Made by a program: the position numbers and the translations under genes. 64,000 bases of DNA from Lytechinus variegatus (taxonomy: Eukaryota; Echinodermata; Echinoidea; Temnopleuroida; Toxopneustidae), in assembly GCF_018143015.1 (NCBI RefSeq), contig NC_054743.1, positions 40,256,922 through 40,320,921 of the forward strand, written 5' to 3'. Shown here one piece after another: positions 11,378 to 23,800 of the stretch. The notes under the pieces are model-generated. The model was given only the letters and a program-made list of their open reading frames with translations, was not told the origin of the DNA and did not search any database. Position 1 is the first letter of the stretch; every line of letters starts with the position of its first letter.

Positions 11378-12396
11378 GATAATAATAATAATAAAAACAG
11401 ACACACCATGGAATATAAAACAAAGGATAAAAGCACAGTATTAGTGCATTACAGATGTAGAATTACAGGAGGGAAAGGCAAGAGGCCCTACAGTGAGCCA
11501 GTCTGCTGTACAAACCCTTGACTCGAATTGCATAGCCTTGTGTACTGAACGCCCTGAAACAGTATTTGAATGTGCTGTCTTTGCATGAAGACCCACTTGT
11601 TGATCAAAGTTTCAATCAGGGTCTGTACCTGCAGACTAACAATGAGCTCTATCTAACTCTTCCCATTCTATACAGGAATTATATTTTTTTTACACTTGCC
11701 ACTAAAAATCTTACAAGAAAACCATGCAAGTTTAGATGAAAGAAATTTAATTTCCTCTGGCAGATTGTATCATGTTACCTTGGGCCGAGGAAGCACAATT
11801 CGACTACATTTCAAACCTTCCAACTTCCAAAAAAAATGGATCTGCAATATTTCTGGTCTCACCACTTTCAAAAGTTTTCTGAAATCTTGATTATCCACAC
11901 AAGCTTTTAAGTAATTATTATTCGCCCCCTTTGTTTAAAAAGGAGGTATCAATTTTTTTCTTCTTTTTGTATTGTGCCATGAGATTCTTATGATGGATAC
12001 CAGGCGGCGTATTACAAATGCTGCATACATGTATGTACACCACAGGCAGCACCCCTGAAAATGGTGAAAAATTGAAAATAGGACTTTGTGAATTCACTTC
12101 TGGTACAGATTCACAAGAAAATGTGAATTAATATTCATACCAAACAATACAGATGTTGTTAATGCACTTTTCCCCAACTAGAATATATACACTCATATCA
12201 AATACCACACCTTGATTATATTTTTAGTCTCGCTTATCAACCTGCTGTGTCAGAAATAATAATAGAATGTGTTCATAAGACATGTATACGCATAGCTTCG
12301 CCTGATTTAGGCAACTTGTTATTGATACATCTTACACTCTACAGACTTGCCTAAAAGTGAATTTTCATGTTAACTTTTTATGGGTGCCTGAGGATT
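11378..12396. other. Intergenic, nothing recognised
   Basis: AT-rich. A (ATA)n stretch lies near 11382. A 64-codon open frame at 11696-11890 has no recognisable motif and no supporting splice or signal features. Confidence 0.35.
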
Positions 12397-12785
12397 AAGC
12401 CCCCCGTTCCACTATCACGATTTGAAATCCTGATCTATCCCGATCATTAGATTGGCGGAGAGCAGGATAGGAATCAGTTGAAATTTGGAGCAGTGTAATA
12501 ACCATGTTGTGAAGACGGGGGTAACAGCAGACGCTTTATTCTGATTGCCACGACCAGCTAGAAATTGTGAACATGTTCAGTCATGGAATAAGCGTAATCA
12601 GGTCTTCCTGGCGTATAACAGCCGCACGCGGACATCATGAATCCCCTGTTTCTTTGGAAAACTTAAATTACTGCAAATTATTTTTCACCGATTCCTGGTA
12701 AAATGGTTAATTTTTTCCCCAATCCTACCCAATCTGAAGGTTTGTCAAATCATAGCAACATCAGCATAATGGAACAGGGGCTTTA
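12397..12785. mobile_element. Short inverted-repeat element (MITE)
   Basis: The left end TAAGCCCCCCGTTCCACTAT and the right end, read inward, TAAAGCCCCTGTTCCATTAT are inverted copies. About 390 bp, non-coding. It lies just upstream of the DR1-bearing repeat block. Confidence 0.65.
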
Positions 12786-12814
12786 GAGATGAAACAAGTG
12801 GAATGCCTCTGGCC

Positions 12815-13911
12815 GTCTCACCTGCATCACGCGGTTCAATATAGCAGCAGTGCTCACTTTGAATACTACTCTAACTCGCACAAGATGTTCAGTGATACAT
12901 GGTTACTCTTATTTCCCTTTTTTATGAACTAGACCAATAAACTTACAGAGATATGATGGTTATTCAACGAAAAACCCCAACATGGCCAAAGTTCATTGAC
13001 CTTACATGACCTTTGACCTTGATCATGTGACCTGAAACTCGAACAGGATGTTCAGTGATACTTGATTACTCTTATGTACAAGTTTCATGAATCAGATCCA
13101 TAAACTTTCAAAGTTATGATGGTAATTCAACAGATACACCCAATTCGGCCAAAGTTCATTGACCTTTGACCTTGGTCATGTGACCTGAAACGCGCACAGG
13201 ATGTTCAGTGATACTTGATTACTCTAATGTCCAAGTTTAATGAACTAGACCAATAAATTTTCAAAGTTATGATGGTAATTCAACAGATACCCCCGATTCG
13301 GCCAAAGTTCATTGACCCAAAATGACCTTTGACCTTAATCATGAGACCTGAAACTTGCACAAAGCTTTCAGTGATGCTTGATTACTATTATGTCCAAGTT
13401 TCATGAATCAGATCCATAAACTTTCAAAGTTATGATGGGAATTCAACAGATATCCCCAATTCGGCCAAAGTTCATTGACCCTAAATGACCTTTGACCTTG
13501 GTCATGTGACGTGAAACTCATGCAGGATGTTCAGTGATACTTGATTAACCTTATGTCCAAGTTTCATGAACTAGGTCCATATATTTTCTAAGTTATGATG
13601 ACATTTCAAAAACTTAACCTCAGGTTAAGATTTCGATGTTGATTCCTCCAACATGGTCTAAGTTCATTGACCCTAAATGACCTTTGACCTTGGTCATGTG
13701 ACATGAAACTCTAATAGGATGTTCAGTAATACTTGATTAACCTTATGGCCAAGTTTTATTAACTAGGTCCATATACTTTCTAAGTTATGACATCATTTCA
13801 AAAACTTAACCTCAGGTTAAGATTTGATGTTGACGCCGCCGCCGCCGTCGCCGCCGCCGTCGCCGTCGGAAAAGCGGCGCCTATAGTCTCACTTTGCTTC
13901 GCAGGTGAGAC
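12815..13911. repeat. Inverted-end element filled with about 155 bp tandem units carrying DR1 words
   Basis: Both ends carry GTCTCACCTGC in inverted orientation (12815-12825 and 13901-13911). Inside are five to six diverged tandem units of about 150-190 bp, each with 'ggccaaagttcattgacc', 'tgacctttgacctt' and 'tcatgtgac'. The minus strand of the second phrase is AGGTCAAAGGTCA, a perfect DR1 hexamer pair; copies are near 13007, 13160, 13323, 13486 and 13678. The right end has a CCG/CCGTCG run (about 13835-13870). Confidence 0.85.
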
Positions 13912-14296
13912 AAAAATGGAGGCTAAATTGTAGAATGCATCACTTCGTATAAATGCAGATCCATCTACTTTAGAAGGAAGTCATTATAAGTAAGCACTGT
14001 CTTGTAATGCAGTGAAATCAGAAGAAGTGATAATCATATTAATCTCAGTCAGGTACAAAAAATAATATTCACACATCAGCCACCATCCTGCAGCAAGATG
14101 CTTCATCTACTGCTCAAAATCATGTCTTCCTATTTCAAATACGGAACAGAGAATTCAACATTGGCTTCAAAACACTGGGCCCTGAATCACAAAAGATGTG
14201 CAATCAATACATAAAGTAGCCATATTTATGTCTAAAAGAAACCATGTTCAAAACCTTGTAATCAACTGCAAATATTAATTGTGTTACAACCCTTCG
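13912..14296. other. Intergenic, nothing recognised
   Basis: No repeat ends, RNA gene or coding frame recognised. Confidence 0.3.
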
Positions 14297-14824
14297 GCCC
14301 GTATTCTGAAGTCGGGTTTAACCCTTTTAATAGACTGGGCCAATTCAACTCCTAAGAAGACCAAGGGGGGCCTACGATCTCTGCAATCGATCACACAATC
14401 GCGATGAAAATTGCACGCACGGTACCCACGGCATTATCTACAAAACTACAATATCAGATACTGCGAAAAACTTCATTGCTCATTACATGTACGTTAATTT
14501 ATGCGTAAAAATATAAGTTTGAATCAGCCCCCCGTCTTCTAAGGGTTAACTTAGACTCTGGTCAATCAACTATGTGTTATTATTATGGGAAGCCAAAAAT
14601 GTCAGAATTTTGTTTACGGTATATTGTAGCTTTCTTTTTTTTTCTTTTAATCTTTGAATGGAGAAGACACTATTACCCTTCCCAGGCAATTAAGAATGAT
14701 TTGAGAGCCAAATGGGCTGATACATCGAACTTTAACATTGAAGATTTATGCCACAATTGGCTATCCACAGTAAACCACGACTTAAAACCAGAGTTTAATT
14801 CAAACCCGACTTCAGAATATGGGC
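14297..14824. mobile_element. MITE with 23 bp inverted ends
   Basis: GCCCGTATTCTGAAGTCGGG at the left and the inverted copy at the right, with one mismatch over 23 bases. 528 bp, no transposase. A diverged copy of its right half lies at about 15656-15955. Confidence 0.8.
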
Positions 14825-15051
14825 TTTTGTGTTTGCTAGTAGGTCCATGGTGTGACAACCTGTTCTGATAAAAATACTATCACTTGCATTCATTGTGACA
14901 TCTACCTCTGGGAATAACAGTAAGATGATATGGTAGCAACATTTAGCACCACAGGAGCACATAAATAATCATTATACCATCTAAGTCTGCTGCTAATGAT
15001 ACTTCCAATCAAAATCGGGTACCAGCAGCCACTCGCCCGAATTCTGGGGAT

Positions 15052-15198
15052 CGTTTCATGAAAGGACTTGTCGGACATTTTATCCGACAAGTCCCATTTT
15101 ATCCGACAGCTACTATAGTAACACTGCCTCTCAGCCAATCAGAATCAAGGAAAGATGTCAGATCTGACAACTTGTCAGACAAAAATGTTGATGAAACG
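15052..15198. mobile_element. 147 bp MITE, copy 1 of 3
   Basis: Ends CGTTTCAT / ATGAAACG, then inverted CTTGTCGGACA-type blocks (GACTTGTCGGACATTTTATC against GACAACTTGTCAGAC). The central phrase 'cagccaatcagaatcaagg' includes a CCAAT box. Related copies are at 19135-19262 and 24123-24246. Confidence 0.8.
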
Positions 15199-15655
15199 GT
15201 CAAGTCCAGTTTAACTTAGGCTATGGTCTACCTCGAGTGATGGTTCGCGTACGCCCCACTACACTTCACTACCGCTACACCTACCAGAACCCTCAAGATG
15301 CATAACTTGCTCTGATACTCCAAGTGACAAAGGTGTCACTTCATGTGGGGAAAACATAAGACTCATGTAACAAAATGACCAAACAATTATAATGAAATAT
15401 TCTTACATTTCATTCTAATTTCACTACATGTCCATCCTCCAACCAGTCTCAAAGTTGGTGATTTAGAGACAGTAGCAATTTTCTCACACATATTAATTCA
15501 CTGTTGATTTTAAAACATTGTAAACGCACAATTGCGCATAATATGCGGGGATTGCAGCTAAAGATCCAGAATATTTATGAGTATTCCAATAGATCATCGG
15601 GATCTGATAAATGAATATGCATTAGCAAAACAGAGCCCACACAAACCATCACTTG

Positions 15656-15955
15656 AGTAAGCTATGGTCCAACTTTGTGCCAAGATTATGGGAAGCTGAG
15701 AATGTTAACATGTTGTTCACATTTCATTCTTATTTTTCTTATTATTTCTTTGTTCTTCCTAAATACTCCTAGTGATGGTAAAACATGCTATTTTACTTGT
15801 CCAGACATTTTGAAAGAATTGAGTGTCAAATGAGCTGATATTAAAATTAAACCTTTACTGCTTTAAATGTTTGCATCTTCATTGGCTATCCATAGTCAAA
15901 CCGCAGCATGAGATCAAAGTTTTAATTACGGTAGGCTGAGTTCAGAATACAGTCC
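15656..15955. mobile_element. Diverged right half of the 14297-14824 MITE
   Basis: Shares 'attatgggaagc', 'caaatgagctgat', 'ttggctatccatagt' and 'gttcagaatac' in the same order and orientation as 14575-14820. The left part appears displaced or lost; a short match to it lies near 15209-15235. Confidence 0.6.
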
Positions 15956-16847
15956 ACTATGTTTAATTTAGAGTACCACAGCCTCATGACATTAAAGAGA
16001 AATTCCAGTAGTTGCAGTAAACACTGATTTCATGAGAAAGTCTGTAAAACAAGGCTTAATTGTCAGTATATCATCAATGATCTAGATCTGGTACAGTTAA
16101 ATTAACTGAATTTGTGAAATCTTGAAATCTACGCTGAAAAATGTTCACACCGAAGATCCCCAACACAGATAAGTGCACATGGGACAATGTATAATTATTG
16201 CTTAGGGCGTCGGGCCCGACGCTCTACCCGAATCCTATGCTTATTTGCTGATTTCTCACCAATTACGCAATTTCTTCCAGAATCCTTTGGCACATGCGTT
16301 TTATTTATACAGACACTTTGGTGGTCATTTCATTGGATTCTGTACGAACTCATTTTGATATCGTTACCAAAACTAGCATTTACCTTTAAAACTACTCAAA
16401 CAGTCCCTGCTTCAATTTTTCCTAGAATGCAACATTTTTATGTCCAATACATGTCAATGTCCTATTATGACATTTATTTCATTCCACTGCCAATGGAATT
16501 TAAATACTTGAACAGAGAACAATGAAGTACATGTAGGGTATGAATTAGATTTAAGTATTTTCTTCATTTGGTAATCATACGCTATCTTTCAAAAAGCTCA
16601 CTCTCTGTCTTTGGTTCAAAGCTTATAAACAGGATTTACATGCTGTGATATCTATGCAACATCAATATCATCAATTGCTCTGTCAGTTTGTAACTACATC
16701 AAACTTCCTCTGTGTACAGCTTGTCCACAGGCATAGCACTGCTTGTTTCCATGCATGAAACTCTTATTTCTGTGCATTTGCTTTCAATATTAAACTGCCA
16801 TCTTTAAATCAGAAAGAGTTCATGTTTTCCTCTTGGCTTGTGTCAAC
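15956..16847. other. Downstream flank of HIKESHI, no gene recognised
   Basis: AT-rich; may include the 3' UTR or polyadenylation region of the minus-strand HIKESHI gene. A 112-codon plus-strand open frame (16187-16525) has no recognisable motif and is judged to be chance. Confidence 0.3.
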
Positions 16848-17006
16848 CTACAGTGATGCATCCATCTTCACCGCTCTCCTAAAAGCAAAGCAAGGATCTT
16901 TGTCCTCGAAGCAATAGCCCCACATGACCTTGGTTAAGAGGTGATGCCCTTTCTGCCATCTGACTTCACAATACTCGGCATCCTGAGACATGCACACATC
17001 GTAAGT
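16848..17006 (-). CDS. Possible 52-codon terminal exon, unidentified
   Basis: On the minus strand a frame begins right after a splice-acceptor-like CTGACTGCAG, runs 52 codons and ends at TAG. It reads TYDVCMSQDAEYCEVRWQKG, then HHLLTKVMWGYCFEDKDPC, then FAFRRAVKMDASL. The composition is protein-like (four Cys, two Trp, three Tyr). It lies about 220 bp past the HIKESHI stop in the same orientation, so it could be an alternative last exon, an exon of a separate gene, or chance sequence in the 3' UTR. I recognise no family. It has no start of its own except internal ATGs. Confidence 0.3.
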   Translation of the reverse strand, partial: TYDVCMSQDAEYCEVRWQKGHHLLTKVMWGYCFEDKDPCFAFRRAVKMDASL

Positions 17007-17229
17007 CTGCAGTCAGAAATTTGATCTTGAAGAGCTCACTCTTTGCTACTACCTTTCTCTCTTTCAAAGCAACGGACGATGACATACTGACCCTGAAATT
17101 CTAATACGTGTAAACTGGCAAAGTATGATTAAATGCTTTAGTTCAATAGTCTGATACATGTAGTTTAGCATTTCAGCATTTGTGCGTGCACATGAGCGTC
17201 AGTATGACCGCTGGTGTAGAATTTTCATC

Positions 17230-20200
17230 TCATTTCTTCCAGAAATTTGGATCTTGCGTGAGTCTTCTCTGGAAGTTTTCATACCACTTGGTAAGGACGT
17301 CAGCGGGCAGGTACTGGACACCAGGTTGAGGGGTCATCTGATCTTGGGTGATGGCGAAAGAAGAGGCGTAGTTGTAGAAGTTCTCCAGCATCTTCTGGGT
17401 GAATTGCACAAAGGATTCTACATTCGATGCCTGTATGACAAAAAAATATAGAGTTTAAGTTTGTATAAAAATCCATACTGTCAATATCATGAACAGAAAC
17501 ACCAGATGTCGGCAAGAATACAATAGGCAAAGGGAGATTCATCTTCAAAATGTTAAACAAAATACAAAAAAAAAGGCCTTCTAAGTTACAAAAGAGCACG
17601 GGGTCGCATGTCATAAGGTGGTCCAATTTCGCGAACAGGGTAAAAATGGTCAAAAATTTTATTTTTTGATATGTTATAGCTATTACCAATCTCTAAATAA
17701 TGAAAAAGTTTTAAGTCTCGAATACCTTTATTTTTCCTTAAAATGACTAATTAACAGCTAATTATTACATAGACGTCAATGTAAATGTGAATTTTGAAAT
17801 GTGTTTTTCTCAAATTGGACCTGCTGCACATAAAATGGTGTCAAAAGTTAATGCAACGTTGGATCACCCTAGTATTTTGCAGTTATAATCTTTAAACATC
17901 AATAATTAAATCTGTACCAAAAATTAAATAATTATCTATTATTGTATGCATATTAATTACACTAATTAATTAACAGTATTTACTTTCACATTTTTGCCCC
18001 CAAAATACCTGTCACTGTATTTATATGCTTGGCAAAATGACAATATCATGGGTAGAAATGTTTGTTGCAATGATACACAACATTTGTACTAAAAACTAAG
18101 ATTACAAATTAGATAATTAACCAAATCTCTCCGGTTTACTAATTGATTAGGTTGCAGATCAGAGCTGACATACACATGTATTCCATTGCTGCATATTTTC
18201 AAAATTGTCAAATTTTTATGACATTTAGTTGTTCCCTGCTGTAAAACACCCAGAAATATGAGGATAACAGTCATATTACATATTATAGTAAGTTTTTAAT
18301 TAGGTTTAATTAATATTTTATCATTTACCACATCCACCGGCTCCGCATCCACCGGCTCCGCCACCCCTGTTACTTCAAACTTAATGTGCTATAGTTTTTG
18401 TTCCTGATATTGTATTGATTTAATTCATAGTAATATATTTAGCCTATAGTTCTAGCTTCAAAATGAGATATTACTCAATAGATTTGGTAAAGATGCTGTG
18501 ATGTAGCAACAATTTATCCATGGCACTGTGTGGAAAATTGTTCATACGCCACCCTTTTTGCATACCCAACTTATGAAATGCGACCACCTATAAATTGTAA
18601 ACTTTTCAGTGCATAATGTAGTTTTGAATGCAAAGAGGAGAAAATAATTCCTGCGCAATACATATCTTTCCCCTATTAGTGTAAGCAGGATTTTAGAGGG
18701 GGGGGGGGTGGTTCGAGTTGAAACGTTTTCACCAAAAAAAATTGAAAAATTAGGTCTTTTCTTAACAAAAAAAATTAAGCAAAAAAAAAAAATAAAATAA
18801 AAATAAAAAAAGGTAGTCAGAAATATTGAGGGAGGGGGGGGGGGTTGAAACCCTGTAACCCCCCCCCTGCGTACATGCGTTCACACCCCCTCCAATTTGG
18901 TTAAGCCTAACCATTCTCAAAGAATGTATTAATTTGAAATCACAAGATTTTGCAAACCCTAAACAGTATAAAAGTTGCGGATCAATACCTTTATACATCA
19001 TCATTGAATTAGATCATCACTAATCATGATTGTGAACTTGTGTTTTGAACCTGATCTTGCAATTCCACAGATTGAAAACACATGCAAACCATGATTGCTT
19101 CAAGGAACACTGACAATATTCTACTCATAAAGATCTGGGAAGTGTTTCTGACGTTTTATGCAACAAGTCCCGTTACCATAATAACAGTGCCTCTAAGCCA
19201 ATCAAAACCAAGAAAAGTTATCGGAGCTGACTTGTTGGATGACAAATGTTGATGAAACACTCATGTGGAATACATACTTGTGTATTTGCTGCAGGTGTTT
19301 GCTGCTTCAACTCTGCCAAAGGCTCTACAGCAATCCCTATATGGGCTGAAGTGGAAGGGAGCAGTGCATTGGCCTGTTGTGCTTGTGTAAAAAAGCTATT
19401 TGGTGTTGATTGCACTAAGGATAAGAAGAGTACAAGGTTACTTGGTGGTTATAAAAACAGCACCCCACAGCAATTATCATGCTATAACAGTTTACCATCA
19501 GTATGAAAAAAGGTCTGATAAACATGGAGATTTGCAAGTGAATTGTAGCTGCTAATACCCATTTTTTTATTTTTCATTTATCTAACTTTGATTAATTAAT
19601 TTATTTATTCATTTATTTATTTTTATTTTATTTTTATTTTATTTATTTATTTATTTTTTTTTTTTGGGGGGGGGGTGAAAAACAATTTATCAGGAATAAC
19701 TAACCATATTTATAATTTAAATTCTATTACTTCAGATATGTAATGCCCCTTTCTGGTCAAAATAAGATTAAATGCATTTGGCAGAAATCTCTTTCATTCA
19801 GTACAATTGCAATCGTTCAAAAATTTGATTTTGATAGTTTTCAAAGAGAAAAGATCTGAATGGCTTTAAAGAGAAACAGTGCTCTGTATTTGTTTATCTT
19901 CAAATTTACACACAATGCCTACATGTTCAGGAAACTTGCTTTATAGTGCATTTTCATTTCAATACAACTAATCAGTACAGTACTGATTAAAAAGCAAAGC
20001 GAGAATCTTGAATACTCACTATTTTTTAGTCCTGATATCTTGAAGATAACACTGGGTTTCTCATTAGAGATGTAACCCAGGTTGTGCCACGTCATTCCAG
20101 TGGGGCTGGGCTGGCCGAAGTGGACCGCCGCTCCTGTACCTTCCGGGAAAGCTGCAGCCCCGGTGAGGAAGACAATGACATGATTGATGGAGGCAGCGTT

Positions 20201-23077
20201 GTCAATGTTGAAGATGAAGTGGGTGGGATCAACTTGCTGTGGCTCACCTTGCACCTAGATGAAAGATGAAAAATTATAACAAATATTGATTTCAATCAGT
20301 AGTCTCAGATATTAAAAAAAAACTTACTATCTTGAGAAAATACATTGTACTGTAAACAAGGCTCCACATTAACTTTTTTTGGTGGTGGCCCGTTCGGGCC
20401 ACCAAAACCTTTAAATAATTTTTTTTGGTGGCCCAGTTAAAATATACGTGTAAATTTGTAATTTATTTACCTCCATGCAGTTGGGTACCCTTCTCAACGT
20501 CCAAATGTGATTTTGGGGCAATGAAATAAATTATTCATAGTTTCACTTTTTTAAATGCTCTAGTCTTCATTATTTAACTCCATGTATTTTGCCTCCGCTA
20601 CTAATCTATTATACATAATTCCCAAGTCATAATAATTGCAGTTTTATCAAATTTGCTTTGTGATAATTAATAAAGGCTTTGTCTTGTCTGCTGTTTTAGA
20701 ACTGCTGGTAGTATCAGTATGAAGAGATTCTAATGTTAGTTATGAACTTGAATTAAAACCTTTCAAGGCGACCCGTTCCAAGGACCCCCGTTTTCACAAA
20801 CATGTTAGTCCCGAACCCCGTTCCAAGCCCCCCCCCCCCCCCCGTTTTTTGTCTTGCCCACGACACATACCTACCACTTTTTGGGTCGAGTATATCTTCT
20901 TATCATTTGGCAACCAGCCATAAAAATTCACATTGTTTTCTTTGAAAGAAATATAGGCCTATATATACCGTACCATATATATCATATTTAGGCCAAGTAA
21001 AAAAAGAAAGTAGTTGATCGTCCGGATTTTTTGAGAGCGGTGATGAGGGAGGTCCTTACTATTTGCTATCTTACTATTTTTTTAAAAAACAAGGAGGCAT
21101 TTTCTCGGCCCTTTTTTTGACATCAGTGATGAGGGAGGTCCTTACTATTTACTATTTTTTTTGCTATTTTTGATTAAAATCGTTGTCAGGCCATGTCAAG
21201 CTCGAAATATGTGATCGATGCATGCTCAATATTTTTAATAAATGAGTAGAAATGTATATATATGCATGATAATTGATTGGAAATCTATGGAAAATGTATT
21301 ATGTGATAAAAATCTATTTAACTTTTATACTGATGTATACCGGTACTGTATTGTAAAACAAAACGTTCATGTCAAGTGAATGATTTAAACATTCTTGTAA
21401 AGGTAAAAAATGCATGGGGGGTAGGGTCATTTTATTACCATGGAGCCATGTTTAGTTTTCCAGAGCCAATCTCTTTTTTTTTTTTAGCTCTGGGCATGGT
21501 TTCGCATCGCAGTTTTCCAGCTGCTTGTATATTCATTTACATGTTGTTTAATACTGTTCAATTTTTATTCATTTTTAATTGATATCAAATGTTAAATGAT
21601 GATTGAGTTAATTGTTCACACAGGCCTAATGTTTATTATTTTCATGTTTGTAACTGTGTTAGATACTAATTTTTACAATTTTCCATCAAATTGAATAGCT
21701 CAAGGAAGAATAAAGTTTATCAAATTTGAACAGAATTGGCACTTCTTGGAATCCCATGAATTATTTTCAATCTTCATAAAGAATAACCCACTAGAAATTA
21801 TTTTTTTAAATATTCAATGCACTGCCTGCTGACGTTAGAAAATTCAATTCATTTCACAAATTCACATGTTGCGCCAGCACAGTCAATAACATCGTCCCAG
21901 CACACAAGTCATGCATTACCCAACAGAGTCACAACAAGCAGTCAATCACCGTAACACACATCGAAGTACAGGTGCTATCACTCACCAAAAACCCCGCCGA
22001 AATACAAATTTACGTCATTAAATTGATTTTTCTGCGCCATATTTCCAAAGCATGCGACGGATTAGTTCAGATTCAGGAAGCGGGGTCCCCGAAAATGCAC
22101 TAAAAATGAAGAAATCCGTGATCTTCCCCGAGTTTGCAAACTTTATTTTCACGCTAATTTATGATGGTATCTTCAAAATTCCAATAGAAAAACAAATCAG
22201 AATTTTTTTCTTTCTTGCAGTTACGGCGATATCGGACTTTGCAATTGTCATTGTTTTTGAAGTTGCGAGAGAGTTCCCAAAGCCCATGAGAGCAAATCGC
22301 TCGCCAATTTTGTGTTTTTTTTCGCTATTCAGCAGCCATAAAAAATAGTAAATATCAAGAAAATTGATGCTGCAATGAAAAAGGGAACATCAAAAAAGGA
22401 ACGTCACGAATTTTTTTTTTTTTTTAGCAAATTTTCGAAAATAGTAAATATCAAAAATTTCCATGCGGCGGCCAAAATAGATGCGCGCGAGGACGATCAA
22501 CTACTTTCTTTTTTTACTTGGCCTTATAGGCCTAAAGTAAAATTCAAATATTTCTTCCTTATTCTTTTTTTTTCTTTTCTATTATTTTATTATATCTTTT
22601 TTAGATCTAGGGTAGGCCTATCTACGAGGATTTTAAGTCGAGGTGTGTCTCAAAAATTAAAACCATGGCTTTCTACTCAAAATATGTGAGATATTAGCCT
22701 TAGGCCTAGTAATAGGCCTAGTAGTAGTACTGTAGTTTGCAAGTGAACCTAGTGACAGATAAAAGAAATGAGGAAAATCACAGCTCCAATGCAATCCTAC
22801 ATCCGTACCACTCATTCAATGAACAAGGCTGATGACCCGTACCGGAGTATGAGGGGCCTACTTGACTCTTGAGCTCCACCCGAGCTTCGCGGTAGAGCTC
22901 GAGCACCCGCCTTGGGTCTGAATGCAGGTAAATTGCCATTTGAACATGCGCCCACCCATTAAGATTCGTGTTTACTGCGACAGATCTCGATCTGACTGTT
23001 AGAACTTAGTTAAATAAATGTAGCATTCTGAGAAATATTCCACTTACCAACCTCCCAGCAACTAGACAAGCAAACAT
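17230..23077 (-). CDS. HIKESHI: HIKESHI (OPI10 family), Hsp70 nuclear import carrier
   Basis: Complete four-exon gene on the minus strand. Coding exons: 23048-23077, 20020-20254, 19278-19414 and 17230-17430. Donors GTAAGT, GTGAGT and GTATGT, acceptors TCTAG, CTTAG and ATACAG; phases agree, giving 200 residues plus stop (human about 197). The start [17 protein letters not shown] parallels human [12 protein letters not shown]. Also visible: SINHVIVFL and [11 protein letters not shown] (about 32-56), [11 protein letters not shown] (77-87, the region that contacts FG-nucleoporins in the family), [17 protein letters not shown] in exon 3, and the C-terminus [19 protein letters not shown]. The family carries ATP-bound Hsp70 through nuclear pores on heat shock; this is known for the orthologues and inferred here. 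Intron 1 (2.8 kb) and intron 3 (1.85 kb) are full of repeats, and a MITE ends 16 bases from the exon 3 donor. No sign of inactivation. Confidence 0.96.
17614..18591. mobile_element. Possible inverted-end element in HIKESHI intron 3
   Basis: TAAGGTGGTCCAATTTCGCG at the left and, read inward from the right, TATAGGTGGTCGCATTTC. The match is short. The AT-rich interior has a duplicated 'ccaccggctccgcatccacc'-type phrase near 18335-18362. Boundaries are approximate. Confidence 0.4.
18690..18900. repeat. G-run/A-run repeat fragment
   Basis: Two G-rich blocks (about 18698-18710 and 18830-18843) flank A-rich sequence. Typical debris of the G-rich DNA elements in this window. Confidence 0.4.
19135..19262. 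mobile_element. 147 bp MITE family, copy 2
   Basis: Aligns with 15052-15198: 'ctgacgttttatgcaacaag', 'taacagtgcctctaagccaatc', 'gacttgttggatgacaaatg', ending 'gttgatgaaac'. It ends 16 bp from the HIKESHI exon 3 splice donor. Confidence 0.75.
19560..19680. repeat. ATTT-rich microsatellite with G run
   Basis: Repeated ATTT and ATTTT steps from about 19590, ending in a T run and a G run near 19660-19674. Lies in HIKESHI intron 2. Confidence 0.7.
20255..23047. other. HIKESHI intron 1, repeat-filled
   Basis: Contains a hairpin GGTGGCCCGTTCGGGCCACC at 20384-20403 at the head of a transposon-like stretch; a C run near 20826-20843; a doubled phrase 'gatgagggaggtccttacta' near 21043 and 21130; and a doubled 'aatagtaaatatcaa' near 22345 and 22440. 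No other exon was recognised. An open frame at 22052-22348 lacks motifs. Confidence 0.6.
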
Positions 23078-23590
23078 TCTTGCGCACTTGCTTTGCTGAC
23101 AAATAGAAAATATAAAAGGTGACAAAAAAAAGCAGAACGATCGAGAACTTCCTGGGAAACGGAAGGCACAAGATGCAGTTCGTTCGTATACCGGTATGGT
23201 ATACGTATACCGAAGCGCTCGCGCTCGGCCGGAGTCTAGATCGGAGCTCAGCAACTCATCAGGGGGGATGAGCTAGCAGGGCACTGCAGCGAAGACTGGG
23301 GGGGGGGGGTGCTGCAGCCCCGTCGCCATTTTTTTTTGCATGGTCAACCTCCGCTTTCGGCTCGATGAAAACAGGGACTACAGCTTTTCCGGGACGAAAT
23401 GACTTTTTTGTTCATTTGTTTTATTTTACTTTTTATTTATTTGTGTTTTATTCTTTTGCTTAGGCTAATTTTTCATGGCCAACAGTTTGGACTGATAACC
23501 CAACATTCGCTCTCCACATCCCCTAATTATTTTGAGTCTCTTGTTTGTCGTGATGCCGCAGCATCATTGGCAGCGGAAGCCAAAAATTTT
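23078..23590. promoter_or_regulatory. HIKESHI upstream/promoter region
   Basis: The 5' flank of the HIKESHI start, inferred from position only. It is GC-rich around 23190-23300 with several GATC/CTAG-type words and a G run at 23299-23309. I see no convincing TATA box at a usable distance and no clear heat-shock-element array. Confidence 0.3.
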
Positions 23591-23800
23591 AGGAGGGGAC
23601 AACCCAAGAAAAAAATTTGACAAGCAAAAAAAAAAAAAAAGGTTCTCAACCTAAAAATTTTAGGGGAGACGCGTAGGTAAATAAATTGACAAGCAAAAAA
23701 AAAAAAAAAAAAAAGGTCATCAACTACAAATTTAGGGGGGGACCGTCCCCCCCTCCTCAAATTTAGGGGGGACACGTCCCCCCGTCCCCCCCCCCGCCTA
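23590..23800. repeat. Tandem repeat of A-run/CAAATTTAGGGG units
   Basis: Units of 'attgacaagc' plus a long A run plus 'ggt(t/c)(c)tcaac' plus 'aaattttagggg' occur two to three times, ending in C runs and 'gcctatgcgc'. The same design, inverted, is at 9605-9775. Confidence 0.6.

Noticed and set aside
19918-20019. C-terminal extension of the HIKESHI exon 2 frame
   Set aside because: A GTGAGT donor ends the exon at 20020, and the downstream exon restores homology in phase.
23006-23254. 82-codon minus frame around HIKESHI exon 1
   Set aside because: Only the ten codons from 23077 to 23048 match HIKESHI before the GTAAGT donor; the rest is upstream flank and intron.
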